Source: Candidatus Tritonobacter lacicola (GTDB taxonomy: Bacteria; Auribacterota; Tritonobacteria; Tritonobacterales; Tritonobacteraceae). From it: a stretch of DNA of 56,994 nucleotides. This document shows, piece after piece, positions 8,857 through 16,314 of this stretch (positions are counted from its first letter, which is position 1; each line of letters opens with the position of its first letter). Under the pieces are notes generated by a model. The model had not been told where the DNA came from. It ran no database searches and worked only from the letters and a program-made list of their open reading frames with translations. The position numbers were made by a program, and so were the translations under genes. Where the stretch lies: assembly GCA_030765135.1 (NCBI GenBank), contig JAVCDC010000093.1, forward strand, positions 1 through 56,994, read 5' to 3'.

Positions 8857-8903
8857 AAAAGTCCCCGGCGAAGCCGGGATAAGTGGATATTTTTTTCTTT
8901 TTT

Positions 8904-8917
8904 TCGTTAATTAACGA
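8904..8917. promoter_or_regulatory. 14-bp perfect palindrome upstream of the DUF3307 gene
   Basis: TCGTTAATTAACGA is a perfect palindrome lying 20 bases before the ATG at 8938, in the place of an operator. No regulator binding this sequence is known to me, and chance occurrence in AT-rich DNA is possible. Confidence 0.25.
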
Positions 8918-8937
8918 GTGGGTTTTACGGTTAGAAA

Positions 8938-9378
8938 ATGGACCGTAATCTTTTCCTTTACCGTTTCTTCGGCCTCGTCGCGGCTCACTTCATCTCAGAT
9001 ATTCTTCTGAACCCGGCCTGGCTCAGCCGGGCGAAGAGGAAGAGCAGTGGGATAAAACGGTTGGGATGTCTGATCGGGCACTGCCTGATTGTCACCTTCG
9101 TTTCTTATCTTTTTATTCTCGGATGGCGGTCCCGCGCCTGTATCGGCATCGCCGCCGCCGTCGGCGCCTGCCACTTCGCAGTAGATTACGTACGGGTCCG
9201 GATAGAGCCGGTGGTTTACAGGGACGGCGTGGCTACCATACCGAAGGGGACAATCATCTCCGGACGCGCCCGGGGGGACTGGTGGCGGATAAACCGCCTG
9301 CGGTGGTGGGCCGTGAACATCGGCGACCAGGTCGCCCACATTGTATGTATTATTGCGATCGTGCGGCTTTCGTCTTAG
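8938..9378 (+). CDS. DUF3307-like integral membrane protein
   Basis: The 146-residue product has about three to four hydrophobic segments. It carries features I associate with DUF3307 proteins: AHFISDILLNP near the N-terminus, GHCLIVTFVSYLF, ACHFAVDYVRVR in the middle, and a C-terminal GDQVAHIVCIIAIV. The paired His/Asp residues in membrane helices (HFISD, HFAVDY, DQVAH) are conserved in that family; its role is unknown. The ATG at 8938 lacks an obvious ribosome binding site. It is followed by Trk remnants, with no sign that it depended on them. Confidence 0.7.
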   Translation: MDRNLFLYRFFGLVAAHFISDILLNPAWLSRAKRKSSGIKRLGCLIGHCLIVTFVSYLFILGWRSRACIGIAAAVGACHFAVDYVRVRIEPVVYRDGVATIPKGTIISGRARGDWWRINRLRWWAVNIGDQVAHIVCIIAIVRLSS

Positions 9379-9468
9379 CGGCCGATAAGCTATTATTGAA
9401 GCGACGCAAATGCGCGAGCAGCTTTGCCGGCACGAAACAGAGCGATACGCACAACGCAATACGAAAAC

Positions 9469-9974
9469 ATGCGTAACCGCTTTCAAACGCTGCACGTTGT
9501 CCTCCACGTTCTGGGCTCTCTCCTCACTGTCCTGGGCTTTGTAATCCTTTCGCCGCTTGTGGTCGCATTCTTCAGCGGTGAGCTGTTCCCGGGTTATAGA
9601 ATACTGCTCGCATTCCTGCTGCCGTTGCCATAAGCCTCATTGCAGCGGGCATGTCCCCGTTCGACGGCATCTGCCAGGCATTTACAGCTCTCTCCCCGGG
9701 AGGCTTCTCCCCGCACGACGCGAGTATCGGGTACTACCGCCTTGCCGGCTACCCCAACTATGTCCTGATCGAGTATATCCTTATTGCGGGAATGATCCTG
9801 GGAGGCACAAACTTCCTTATCCACTACAGGGTGATCAAGGGCTGCGTCGGCTCCACTGCCGGGGGCATCAAGGTGCTCCGCATCGCCATCATGGCCAAGC
9901 TGATTCGCAGGGAGACCTACCGCCTGAGGACCCCCCTCCGTTCAATATCCGGATTCTTCGCTATTCGGCTTTAG
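9469..9974 (+). pseudogene. trkH: Decayed trkH potassium-transporter subunit
   Basis: Pieces of TrkH, the membrane subunit of the Trk K+ uptake system (normally about 480 residues), survive in two reading frames. The first runs from MRNRFQTLHVVLHVLGSLLT to a stop at 9633. The second holds SPFDGICQAFTALSPGGFSP, then YVLIEYILIAGMILGGTNFL, and then jumps to GCVGSTAGGIKVLRIAIMAK. The frame changes near 9630, and the transmembrane stretches between the first two blocks and between NFLIHYR and GCVGSTAGG are missing. About 170 codons remain, so the gene cannot make a working channel. The trkA wreck follows directly. Confidence 0.85.
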
Positions 9975-9988
9975 CAAGGAGGTAGTAC

Positions 9989-10213
9989 ATGTTTATCATC
10001 GTTGCGGGCGCGGGGCTCATCGGGAGCGAGATCACCAAGAAGCTGGTCAAGAACAAGCACGACGTGGTTGTTATCGATGTCGACAGGGAGGAAGAGGGGG
10101 AGTTTCTCATCCCCAGGGGCAACTATGTTATCAAGGAGGCCGACACGGTCTTCCTGGTATCCAAGAGCCAGTTCATAAAACAGGCGACGGATTTATTGAC
10201 GAGAGTCAAATGA
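9989..10213 (+). pseudogene. trkA: trkA remnant with in-frame internal deletion
   Basis: TrkA is the cytoplasmic NAD(H)-binding regulator of Trk, normally about 220 residues per single unit or 450 as a double unit. This 74-residue frame joins an N-terminal Rossmann start (MFIIVAGAGLIGSEITKKLV, VVVIDVDRE) directly to a TrkA-C-like end (GEFLIPRGNYVIKEADTVFL, then KQATDLLTR). Everything between is absent. The frame is still open with a ribosome binding site (AGGAGG at 9975-9980), so a mini-protein could be made, but it lacks most of the nucleotide pocket. It agrees with the loss of trkH just upstream. Confidence 0.8.
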
Positions 10214-10332
10214 CCTTGAAAGTTAATTTTTCTTAAAGATCTGTACGAAATGCGAATAATGAACCGCAAAGGCGCAAAGGGCGCAGAGAAAAGAATGATA
10301 AAATGAACAGGAGAATAGTAAAAAACCTACTA

Positions 10333-10824
10333 CTAAGCTCCCGTTAAGGTTTTAAATCCTGGATTCTCCCTGATGTTATCGAAGTCGTTTTCGGTACCGG
10401 CAAGCTCGATGAATCTCGGGTCAAGCCGGGTCGCCCTCTCCAGTAGTTTCAACGAGGTGTCCGCTTTATTCTTTAGAGAGTAGTAACACGCCAGGTTGTA
10501 GCAGAGAATCGGGACCTCTCCCTCCGATTCGATGGCCCTGGCGAGAGTCTCTATCGCTTTATCCAGGTTGGCCGTCCGCTTGAAACACCATCCGAGTCCC
10601 ACGGAATTCTCCAGCACGCTGCCCCCGAGACCGAGGGAGCGCTCATAGGCGGCGATGGCTTCCTTGTACCGCTTCAGTTCCCGCAGGCACTCCGCCTTGA
10701 TGAAAAAGGGGTCGGCATCGCGGGGGTCGAGGGCTATGGCTTTTTCCAGCTCGGAGATACAATCCTCGTACATGCCCAGCCCGATATACCCCGACGCTTT
10801 CTGCAGGTGGTCCTTCTTTATCAT
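10333..10824 (-). CDS. TPR-repeat protein
   Basis: The 163-residue product has no signal peptide and carries about three to four TPR units (GYIGLGMYEDCISELEKAIA, AECLRELKRYKEAIAAYERS, GWCFKRTANLDKAIETLARA), so it is likely cytoplasmic. The C-terminus (LERATRLDPRFIELAGTEND, then GFKTLTG) resembles the end of TPR proteins with an LD.RF...A..DPDF..LR pattern. It overlaps the upstream reverse-strand gene by 4 bases, so both are cotranscribed and coupled. No specific function can be assigned. Confidence 0.75.
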   Translation of the reverse strand: MIKKDHLQKASGYIGLGMYEDCISELEKAIALDPRDADPFFIKAECLRELKRYKEAIAAYERSLGLGGSVLENSVGLGWCFKRTANLDKAIETLARAIESEGEVPILCYNLACYYSLKNKADTSLKLLERATRLDPRFIELAGTENDFDNIRENPGFKTLTGA

Positions 10825-12176
10825 TTTATCCTCTTGCCGAGATAGTGCTCCATTATCTTTTTCCGCCTCCGGAGCAGTGTCTCCTTGACATACTCCGCGT
10901 CATCGGGGTCGCTGTACACGGCCAGGTCGACTATCGCCCCGACTTGCCCGGGCGTGAACCGGCTTATAAGATTGACCGCCCAGAGAGCGTCCTCCGTCGT
11001 CATGTAACGCCACGCCATGTTGGGATATTCGGCCTCGAAGCGGGCCGGGTCAACATTGCCGTCGAAAAGGCCGACTGCGCTGTCTAGGGGTTTGGCCCCT
11101 CTGTTGTACCGTTCGCGCCACAGCCCGAAGGGCTTGAGGAGCAAGCGCATGGGTGTCGACGCGATAACGCCGAGGTCGAACGAGTGCTCCCAGCCGTCCT
11201 TCGGCAGTTTCGGCCGCATCCCCGCGCTGCCGAGCGAGCTGTCGAAATTGTCGACGTAATAACGATGGAGGCCTACGTCGCCGACCCTGAAGGAGCTGAT
11301 AATCGTATTGTGGTCCACCCAGCCGGTGTTGTTTATCCACGCGGCAAACACCTTCGATGCCCTTATCTCGCGCCTGTCGCGGAAACCGTAGCAGCTCCAG
11401 GGACCGCCGGCCCCGGGAACGAGCTCCGTGGCGGCCGCCCGCCTCCCGTCGAAGCGCTCGTTGCCCGTCCCCTCGACCGTGATGATAGCGCTCACCGGCA
11501 CGTTGTACCCAAGGAGCCGGGCGATTGTCGAACCTATCACTGCCGCGCCCGTCGCCTGCTCTTCCATTCCCGGAGGATCGAACCCCAGGAGGAAGCATCT
11601 TCCTTCCTCGTCCTCGCAGAAGAAGCGGGCCGCCCGTCCGGGTATTTTTTCTTCGAGAGGCGTGATCCTTCCCCGGGGTTTATTCCGGCCGGCCATGCGG
11701 GCGATATCAGAGGGGGAAAAGGATTCAATTTCCCTATTGATAAAGAAGGCCGAATCTAGCACCTCCCCGCCCGCCGCGACGTCGCTTGCCCTTGCCGTGC
11801 GCCCGAACAGTTTTGCGATGTGCCTGGGGAGGTTCGCGAAGTGGATCGCCGGCAGGAAAAAGGTGTTCTTCACGAAGGCGCACCCGGCGCTCTTTCCACC
11901 GGGCTCCAGGAAACTCCTCCAGTCCACGCCGAGCGCATCAAGCTCGTTCTCGATGCGGACCACCTCGTTCAGGACCCTTCCGGCCTCGCCGATGCGCTTC
12001 TCTTTTTCGAAGTCGGCAGAGAGCTCCTGCCTCATGGCGATGAGGTTTACAATTTTATTAATAAAATTGTCATATTCGGCCTCTGATGAAACGGTGGCCA
12101 TGTCCGCAGCAGCACGGTGCGAAAGAAAGGAAAAGAGGGTGAACGAAAGCAGTAAAGTGAAAAAGACTTTCCTCAT
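10821..12176 (-). CDS. Exported protein of an uncharacterised environmental family, possibly kinase-like
   Basis: The 451-residue product has a signal peptide (cleavage near SHRAAA), so it acts outside the cytoplasm. The mature part contains ARFFCEDEEGRCFLLGFDPP, TGAAVIGSTIARLLGYNVP, a Trp-rich segment, RASKVFAAWINNTGWVDHNT, YYVDNFDSSLGSAG, and a C-terminal DALWAVNLISRFTPGQVGAI. I recall similar proteins, with the same block order, as unnamed products in Acidobacteria and other environmental genomes. A conserved Lys/Asp-Pro region followed by an N..D..SS.G block recalls atypical kinases of the HipA/CotH type; this is inference. It is coupled to the downstream TPR gene. Confidence 0.6.
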   Translation of the reverse strand: MRKVFFTLLLSFTLFSFLSHRAAADMATVSSEAEYDNFINKIVNLIAMRQELSADFEKEKRIGEAGRVLNEVVRIENELDALGVDWRSFLEPGGKSAGCAFVKNTFFLPAIHFANLPRHIAKLFGRTARASDVAAGGEVLDSAFFINREIESFSPSDIARMAGRNKPRGRITPLEEKIPGRAARFFCEDEEGRCFLLGFDPPGMEEQATGAAVIGSTIARLLGYNVPVSAIITVEGTGNERFDGRRAAATELVPGAGGPWSCYGFRDRREIRASKVFAAWINNTGWVDHNTIISSFRVGDVGLHRYYVDNFDSSLGSAGMRPKLPKDGWEHSFDLGVIASTPMRLLLKPFGLWRERYNRGAKPLDSAVGLFDGNVDPARFEAEYPNMAWRYMTTEDALWAVNLISRFTPGQVGAIVDLAVYSDPDDAEYVKETLLRRRKKIMEHYLGKRIK

Positions 12177-12190
12177 AGTTCCCCTAGTAT

Positions 12191-12221
12191 ATAAATTCGC
12201 TCACTTCCTTAGCAAATTTAT
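12191..12221. repeat. 31-bp ATAAAT...ATTTAT palindromic element, copy 1
   Basis: The ends ATAAATTCGCT and AGCAAATTTAT pair over 11 positions with one G-T wobble, around a 9-base loop. It sits 15 bases upstream of the start of the reverse-strand secreted-protein gene. The length is exactly 31 bp, as in the copies at 12333, 32611 and 39296. Confidence 0.6.
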
Positions 12222-12274
12222 TTGTTCCCTCATTCTCAGGCTGTGTCATAATAGAATTTGAAATATGAGAATAG

Positions 12275-12294
12275 ATTCCTGCTTTCGCAGGAAT
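12275..12294. repeat. Short perfect hairpin ATTCCTGC-TTTC-GCAGGAAT
   Basis: Eight perfect base pairs around a TTTC loop in the gap upstream of the reverse-strand operon. The ATTCCTGC...GCAGGAAT form resembles extragenic palindromic units seen in many bacteria. Only one copy is present in this window. Confidence 0.4.
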
Positions 12295-12332
12295 GAAAAA
12301 TGAGAGCATGTCATCCTTATCAACTAGATCAC

Positions 12333-12363
12333 ATAAATTGGCGAGCAGAGCGAGCTAATTTAT
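12333..12363. repeat. 31-bp ATAAAT...ATTTAT palindromic element, copy 2, abutting a tRNA
   Basis: ATAAATT and AATTTAT ends enclose a 17-base GAGC-rich centre. The element ends one base before the mature 5' end of tRNA-Val(CAC), so it would lie in the tRNA leader removed by RNase P. Confidence 0.6.
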
Positions 12364-12364
12364 A

Positions 12365-12439
12365 GGGCGATTAACTCAGCGGGAGAGTGCCACCTTCACA
12401 AGGTGGAAGTCACTGGTTCAAATCCAGTATCGCCCACCA
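12365..12439 (+). tRNA. tRNA-Val (anticodon CAC)
   Basis: A 75-base cloverleaf: acceptor stem GGGCGAT/ATCGCCC with discriminator A and encoded CCA, D arm ACTC..GAGT, anticodon stem CCACC/GGTGG with loop TTCACAA (anticodon CAC, reads GTG), and T arm ACTGG-TTCAAAT-CCAGT. A strong terminator follows immediately, so it is probably a single-gene transcript. Confidence 0.96.
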
Positions 12440-12442
12440 CAT

Positions 12443-12496
12443 AAAATGAGCCTGCCCTCCGTTTTCAATGCCGGAGGGCAGGCTCATTTTTTATTT
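12443..12496 (+). terminator. Rho-independent terminator after tRNA-Val
   Basis: A perfect 19-bp stem (12443-12461 with 12472-12490), with AGCCTGCCCTCCG as its GC-rich part, encloses a 10-base loop and runs into a T-rich tail. The A-rich start of the left arm makes it bidirectional. It is the clearest terminator in the window. Confidence 0.9.
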
Positions 12497-12563
12497 GGCG
12501 GGATAAAGTATTATTCCCAAATCATTGACAGCCGGGAATCCCTCTGGCAGAATTAGCCGTCCT

Positions 12564-13292
12564 ATGCTCGACGACATTGCCAGGTTACTGGAGATTCAAC
12601 GGAGGGATGCGGAGATCCTGTCTTTCAGGGAGGAGGAGGAGAAGCTTATCGCCGACCTCTCGCGGCGGGAGGGGATTCTCGACCGGACGAAGAGGGAACT
12701 GGAGGGCAGGAGGGAAGAGCGCAGGAAGATGGCGATGTCGAGGGATGAGGGTCAGCTTGACCTGGACTCGAAACTCGAATCGGTCAAGAAGCTGGAGCTT
12801 CAGCTTTTCCAGCTCAAGACCAACAAGGAATACCAGGCGCTGCAGAGGGAGATAGGGGTGCTGAAGGAGGCGTGCACGGACATCGAGGACAGGATTCTCA
12901 ACTTCATGGAAGATATAGAGAGGGTCAACAGCGAGATCAAAGAACGCGATAAGTCCGTAGCGGAGATGGAAGCCGGGATCGCGAAGGCCGCAGAGAACCT
13001 GGACAGGGATAAGGGCCGGGTTACTGCAGAGATTCATCGCCTGGATGGGGAGAAGAGGATTATCGGCTCATCAGTGGACCAGCTCCTCATGGCCAGGTAC
13101 GAGAAGATCCTGAGTCATTACGGGAGCCGGGCAATCGTTCTGGTTGTGGATGACGTCTGTCAGGGCTGCTATACGAATCTGCCGCGCCACACGGTTGACG
13201 AAATCAGGGTAAGCGAAAAACCGATCTTGTGCGAGAACTGCGCCAGGATACTTTATCTGGACGATCATGAAGGAAGAGACTCCGAAAGTTAA
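12564..13292 (+). CDS. Coiled-coil protein with C-terminal C4 zinc ribbon
   Basis: The 242-residue product is a long antiparallel coiled coil (about 1-175, including QLFQLKTNKEYQALQREIG) followed by a zinc ribbon with CxxC pairs at CQGCYTNLP and CENCARIL. This is the DUF164/zf-RING_7 family, common in bacteria and implicated by structure in nucleic-acid binding; its exact role is unsettled. The ATG at 12564 begins at the conserved start (LLEIQRRD follows), so I prefer it to the in-frame TTG at 12525. It overlaps the next small gene by 26 bases. Confidence 0.85.
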   Translation: MLDDIARLLEIQRRDAEILSFREEEEKLIADLSRREGILDRTKRELEGRREERRKMAMSRDEGQLDLDSKLESVKKLELQLFQLKTNKEYQALQREIGVLKEACTDIEDRILNFMEDIERVNSEIKERDKSVAEMEAGIAKAAENLDRDKGRVTAEIHRLDGEKRIIGSSVDQLLMARYEKILSHYGSRAIVLVVDDVCQGCYTNLPRHTVDEIRVSEKPILCENCARILYLDDHEGRDSES

Positions 13293-13470
13293 AGAAGTAT
13301 ACGTCGAGATTGAGGATGAAGAAGAGGATTCCGAGCCCCAGTATGTGGGCAAGACGCTGATCGTGTGCGGCGTGGCGGTCCTGGTCCTCATCCTTTTAAT
13401 CCTGCTTACCGAGTTCCTGGTGGGGTGGGGGCCGGTATTTACCAAGATCTGCGATGTGCTCGGCGTCTGA
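13267..13470 (+). CDS. Small single-pass membrane protein
   Basis: The 67-residue product has an acidic N-terminus (EIEDEEEDSEP), one transmembrane helix at about 31-50 (LIVCGVAVLVLILLILLTEF) and a short C-terminal tail. It overlaps the zinc-ribbon gene, with a ribosome binding site inside that gene. I do not recognise a family. Overlap and codon pattern support a real gene, but a chance frame cannot be excluded. Confidence 0.5.
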   Translation: MKEETPKVKEVYVEIEDEEEDSEPQYVGKTLIVCGVAVLVLILLILLTEFLVGWGPVFTKICDVLGV

Positions 13471-13693
13471 TGAGGAAGGCATCTCCCTCGGCCTGTGCTC
13501 CTGACCGCCATGGATGTCTTCAGCATAGCCGCTGAAGCGCCCGGAACCCGGTAATGAATATGAGGTCGCATGATCGCGTTACTTCGTAACACTGCGGCGG
13601 ATACTTGCATTCATTGTTGACACGGCCCGGCAACCGTACTATCTTTTGCTTTCAGGAAAACGGTACTCTGAAAATACTAAAATATCACTATGT

Positions 13694-13770
13694 GGGCGAT
13701 TAGCTCAGTTGGCTAGAGCGCTTGCTCGACACGCAAGAGGTCACTGGTTCAAGTCCAGTATCGCCCACCA
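13694..13770 (+). tRNA. tRNA-Val (anticodon GAC) with C at position 33
   Basis: A 77-base cloverleaf with acceptor stem GGGCGAT/ATCGCCC, discriminator A and CCA. D arm GCTC/GAGC; anticodon stem CTTGC/GCAAG; loop TCGACAC gives anticodon GAC. T arm ACTGG/CCAGT. The base before the anticodon is C instead of the nearly universal U33. It lies 19 bases upstream of thrS, so reading frames that extend thrS through this tRNA are not real. Confidence 0.93.
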
Positions 13771-13789
13771 GTTTATATACTCTGAATTT

Positions 13790-15523
13790 ATGGCAAATAA
13801 GAAGGCACCCCCCGGCGAAAGGCTCGATATCTACCGTCACAGCACGGCCCATATCATGGCCCATGCCGTGAAAAATCTCTTCGGCGAAGTCAAGCTCGGC
13901 ATCGGCCCCCCGATAGAGGATGGTTTCTACTACGACTTTGATGCGGAAAAACCATTCTCTGCCGACGACCTCGACAGGATAGAGCGCGAGATGGCGAAAA
14001 TTATCGATGCCGATTATCCCTTCGAGCGCCTCGATATGGACAGGGTGGAGGCCGGGAAGCTTTTCAGTGACCGGGGCGAGCCGTACAAGGTCGAGATACT
14101 GGACGGGATACCCGATGATCGAGTCAGCGTGTACAGGAGCGGCGATTTCATCGACCTCTGCAGGGGACCGCATCTGGGCAGCACCGGCGAGGTTAAGGCC
14201 TACAAGCTGCTGAACGTTGCGGGCGCTTACTGGCGCGGCGACGAGAAGAGAAAGATGCTGTCCCGGATATACGGCACGGCTTTCCCCGACGCCGGGTTGC
14301 TGGCGGAGTTCCTCCGCATCAGGGAGGAGGCGAAGAAGAGGGACCACAGGAAGCTCGGCCGCCAGCTGGACCTCTTCAGTTTCCACCCGGAGGCGCCGGG
14401 CTTCCCGTTCTACCATCCCCGGGGGCTGGTTCTGTACAGGCTTCTCGTCGATTTCTGGCGGGAAGAGCACAGGAAGCGCGGTTATTCCGAGATAGCCACA
14501 CCGTTTATTCTGCGGGAAGAACTCTGGCACAGGAGCGGCCACTGGGACAACTACAAGGAGCATATGTTTTTCACCGAGGTGGACGGCGAGAGCCTTGCTG
14601 TCAAGCCCATGAATTGCCCGGGATGCCTCCTGCTCTTCAAGGAGAAGCACTACTCATACCGGGACCTCCCCCTTCGCGTGGCGGAGATAGGCGTTGTTCA
14701 CAGAAGAGAGCTCTCCGGAGTGCTGCACGGAATGTTTCGCGTCCAGAGCTTCGCGATCGACGATGCCCACATATTCTGCTTGCCGTCGCAGTTGAAAACC
14801 GAGATAGTATCGGTTATCGGGCTGCTCGTTCACTGCTACGAGGTCATGGGCTTCAGCGGATACATGGTCGAGCTATCGACCAGGCCCGAGAGGTCTATCG
14901 GGAGGGATGAAGATTGGATTGAGGCGACCCTGGCTCTTCGCGCCGCCCTCGACGAGGTGGGGATCTCCTACACGGTGAACGAGGGCGAGGGAGCATTCTA
15001 TGGGCCGAAGATCGATTTTCATATTATGGATTGCCTGAAGAGGAGCTGGCAGTGCGGGACGATCCAGGTCGATTTCTCCATGCCCGAGAGGTTCGATCTT
15101 CACTACGTGGGGAGTGACGGGAACAAACACAGGCCCGCCATGATCCACCGGGCGGTTTTCGGATCCGTTGAACGGTTCCTGGCCGTTCTTCTCGAACACT
15201 ACGCGGGGGACCTTCCTTTATGGCTTTCTCCCGTCCAGGCGAGGGTGATCACCGTCGCGGAACGGCATCGCGATTTCGCCCAAAATCTAAAGGCGGAAAT
15301 GGAAAGGGAAGGCTTGAGGGTGGAAGTGGACTCGAAAAACGAGACCGTTGGCTCCAAGATCAGGGCCGCCGAGCTCTTGAAAATACCCTACATGCTCGTA
15401 GTCGGCGACAGGGAGAAGGAGTCGGGAGAGCTGGCGGTACGGAGGTACGGAAAGGGCAAGCAGTCCGGGGCGACGATCAAGGATCTGATCGTCTCAATTA
15501 AGGTTGAAGTGAACAATAAATGA
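13790..15523 (+). CDS. thrS: Threonyl-tRNA synthetase lacking the TGS domain
   Basis: ThrS charges tRNA-Thr and removes misattached serine. The 577-residue product (family usually about 640) starts directly at the editing domain, with HSTAH at residues 17-21 and CRGPH later. The class II core follows (PMNCPGCLLLFKEKHYSYRD, VVHRRELSGVLHGMFRVQSF, motif 3 near IHRAVFGSVERF), then the anticodon-binding domain. The usual N-terminal TGS domain of about 60 residues is missing, and no room is left for it because the tRNA gene ends 19 bases upstream. Zinc-ligand Cys and His residues of the core appear present. It heads the infC-rpmI-rplT-pheS-pheT cluster. Confidence 0.95.
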   Translation: MANKKAPPGERLDIYRHSTAHIMAHAVKNLFGEVKLGIGPPIEDGFYYDFDAEKPFSADDLDRIEREMAKIIDADYPFERLDMDRVEAGKLFSDRGEPYKVEILDGIPDDRVSVYRSGDFIDLCRGPHLGSTGEVKAYKLLNVAGAYWRGDEKRKMLSRIYGTAFPDAGLLAEFLRIREEAKKRDHRKLGRQLDLFSFHPEAPGFPFYHPRGLVLYRLLVDFWREEHRKRGYSEIATPFILREELWHRSGHWDNYKEHMFFTEVDGESLAVKPMNCPGCLLLFKEKHYSYRDLPLRVAEIGVVHRRELSGVLHGMFRVQSFAIDDAHIFCLPSQLKTEIVSVIGLLVHCYEVMGFSGYMVELSTRPERSIGRDEDWIEATLALRAALDEVGISYTVNEGEGAFYGPKIDFHIMDCLKRSWQCGTIQVDFSMPERFDLHYVGSDGNKHRPAMIHRAVFGSVERFLAVLLEHYAGDLPLWLSPVQARVITVAERHRDFAQNLKAEMEREGLRVEVDSKNETVGSKIRAAELLKIPYMLVVGDREKESGELAVRRYGKGKQSGATIKDLIVSIKVEVNNK

Positions 15524-15535
15524 AAACAGCAGTCC

Positions 15536-15547
15536 AAGGGAGGTGAT
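15536..15547 (+). promoter_or_regulatory. Near-perfect ribosome binding site that selects an ATT start for infC
   Basis: AAGGGAGGTGAT matches the complement of the 16S rRNA 3' end at 11 of 12 bases. The GTG (15543) and ATG (15546) codons overlap or abut the site and are too close to be used with it. The ATT at 15552 is 8 bases after GGAGG, the ideal distance. Confidence 0.6.
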
Positions 15548-15551
15548 GGCA

Positions 15552-16094
15552 ATTTCGAAGTTCGCTAGAACAAGCAGTCAGAAAGTAGCCAGAATCAACA
15601 AACAGATCAAGGCCGATAAAGTGAGGACGATCGACCGAAACGGTCAGCAGATCGGCATTCTTCCTCTTATCCAGGCTCTGGAGTTGGCCAAACAGTGCGA
15701 GCTGGATCTCGTGGAAGTCGCGCCGGAAGCCAATCCTCCCGTCTGCAAGATAATGGATTTCGGCAAGTATCGATATAACAAGACGAAAAAAAATCGGACA
15801 GCGCGCAAGAAGCATCACGCGGACAAGCTCAAGGAGATAAAGATCCGGCCCCGCATATTCAAGCACGATTACGAGATCAAGCTGAACCGCGCCATTAAGT
15901 TCCTGGAGAAGGGCTACAAGGTAAAGCTGACGCTGAGGTTCAGAAGAAGGGAACTCCAACACAAGGAGCTGGGCGAAGAGGTCATGACCAGGCTCGTTAA
16001 TGACCTCTCCGGCCTCGGTGCGCCGGAGGGCAATAAGAAGTGGGCCGGAAAGAATAATATGATATTGTATATCAGTCCGACAGGGGGGCAGTAA
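15552..16094 (+). CDS. infC: Translation initiation factor IF-3, probable AUU start
   Basis: IF-3 binds the 30S subunit, keeps subunits apart and checks start codons. The 180-residue product has the N-domain (INKQIKADKVRTID), linker, and C-domain (KEIKIRPRIFKHDYEIKLNR, VKLTLRFRRREL). The SD spacing favours the ATT at 15552. An AUU start is the classical device by which IF-3 limits its own synthesis in other bacteria; here it is inferred from spacing only. The next in-frame alternatives upstream are GTG 15543 and ATG 15546. It is followed by rpmI and rplT in the conserved order. Confidence 0.95.
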   Translation: MSKFARTSSQKVARINKQIKADKVRTIDRNGQQIGILPLIQALELAKQCELDLVEVAPEANPPVCKIMDFGKYRYNKTKKNRTARKKHHADKLKEIKIRPRIFKHDYEIKLNRAIKFLEKGYKVKLTLRFRRRELQHKELGEEVMTRLVNDLSGLGAPEGNKKWAGKNNMILYISPTGGQ

Positions 16095-16096
16095 CG

Positions 16097-16297
16097 ATGC
16101 CGAAGATGAAGACAAGCAGGATGACGGCAAAGCGCTTCAAGGTGACCGGCCGCAAGAAGGTGATGGGCCGTCACGCCGGCGCCAGCCACATCATGACCAA
16201 GAAGAACCGGAAGAGAAAGAGGAATCTCAGAAAGGGCAAGATGATCAGCGCGGCGGACACCAAGAGGATCTTGATAAAGCTGCCCTATGGAAATTAG
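16097..16297 (+). CDS. rpmI: 50S ribosomal protein L35
   Basis: A 66-residue, very basic protein with the family start MPKMKTSRMTAKRFKVTG and core HIMTKKNRKRKRNLRKG. It is a structural protein of the large subunit. It begins 2 bases after infC with no gap for a promoter, in the universal infC-rpmI-rplT operon. Confidence 0.97.
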   Translation: MPKMKTSRMTAKRFKVTGRKKVMGRHAGASHIMTKKNRKRKRNLRKGKMISAADTKRILIKLPYGN

Positions 16298-16314
16298 CAT
16301 GTGAGGAGAAAAAG

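Noticed and set aside
13646-13789. N-terminal extension of thrS upstream of 13790
   Set aside because: The extension would read straight through the tRNA-Val(GAC) gene and does not encode a TGS domain.
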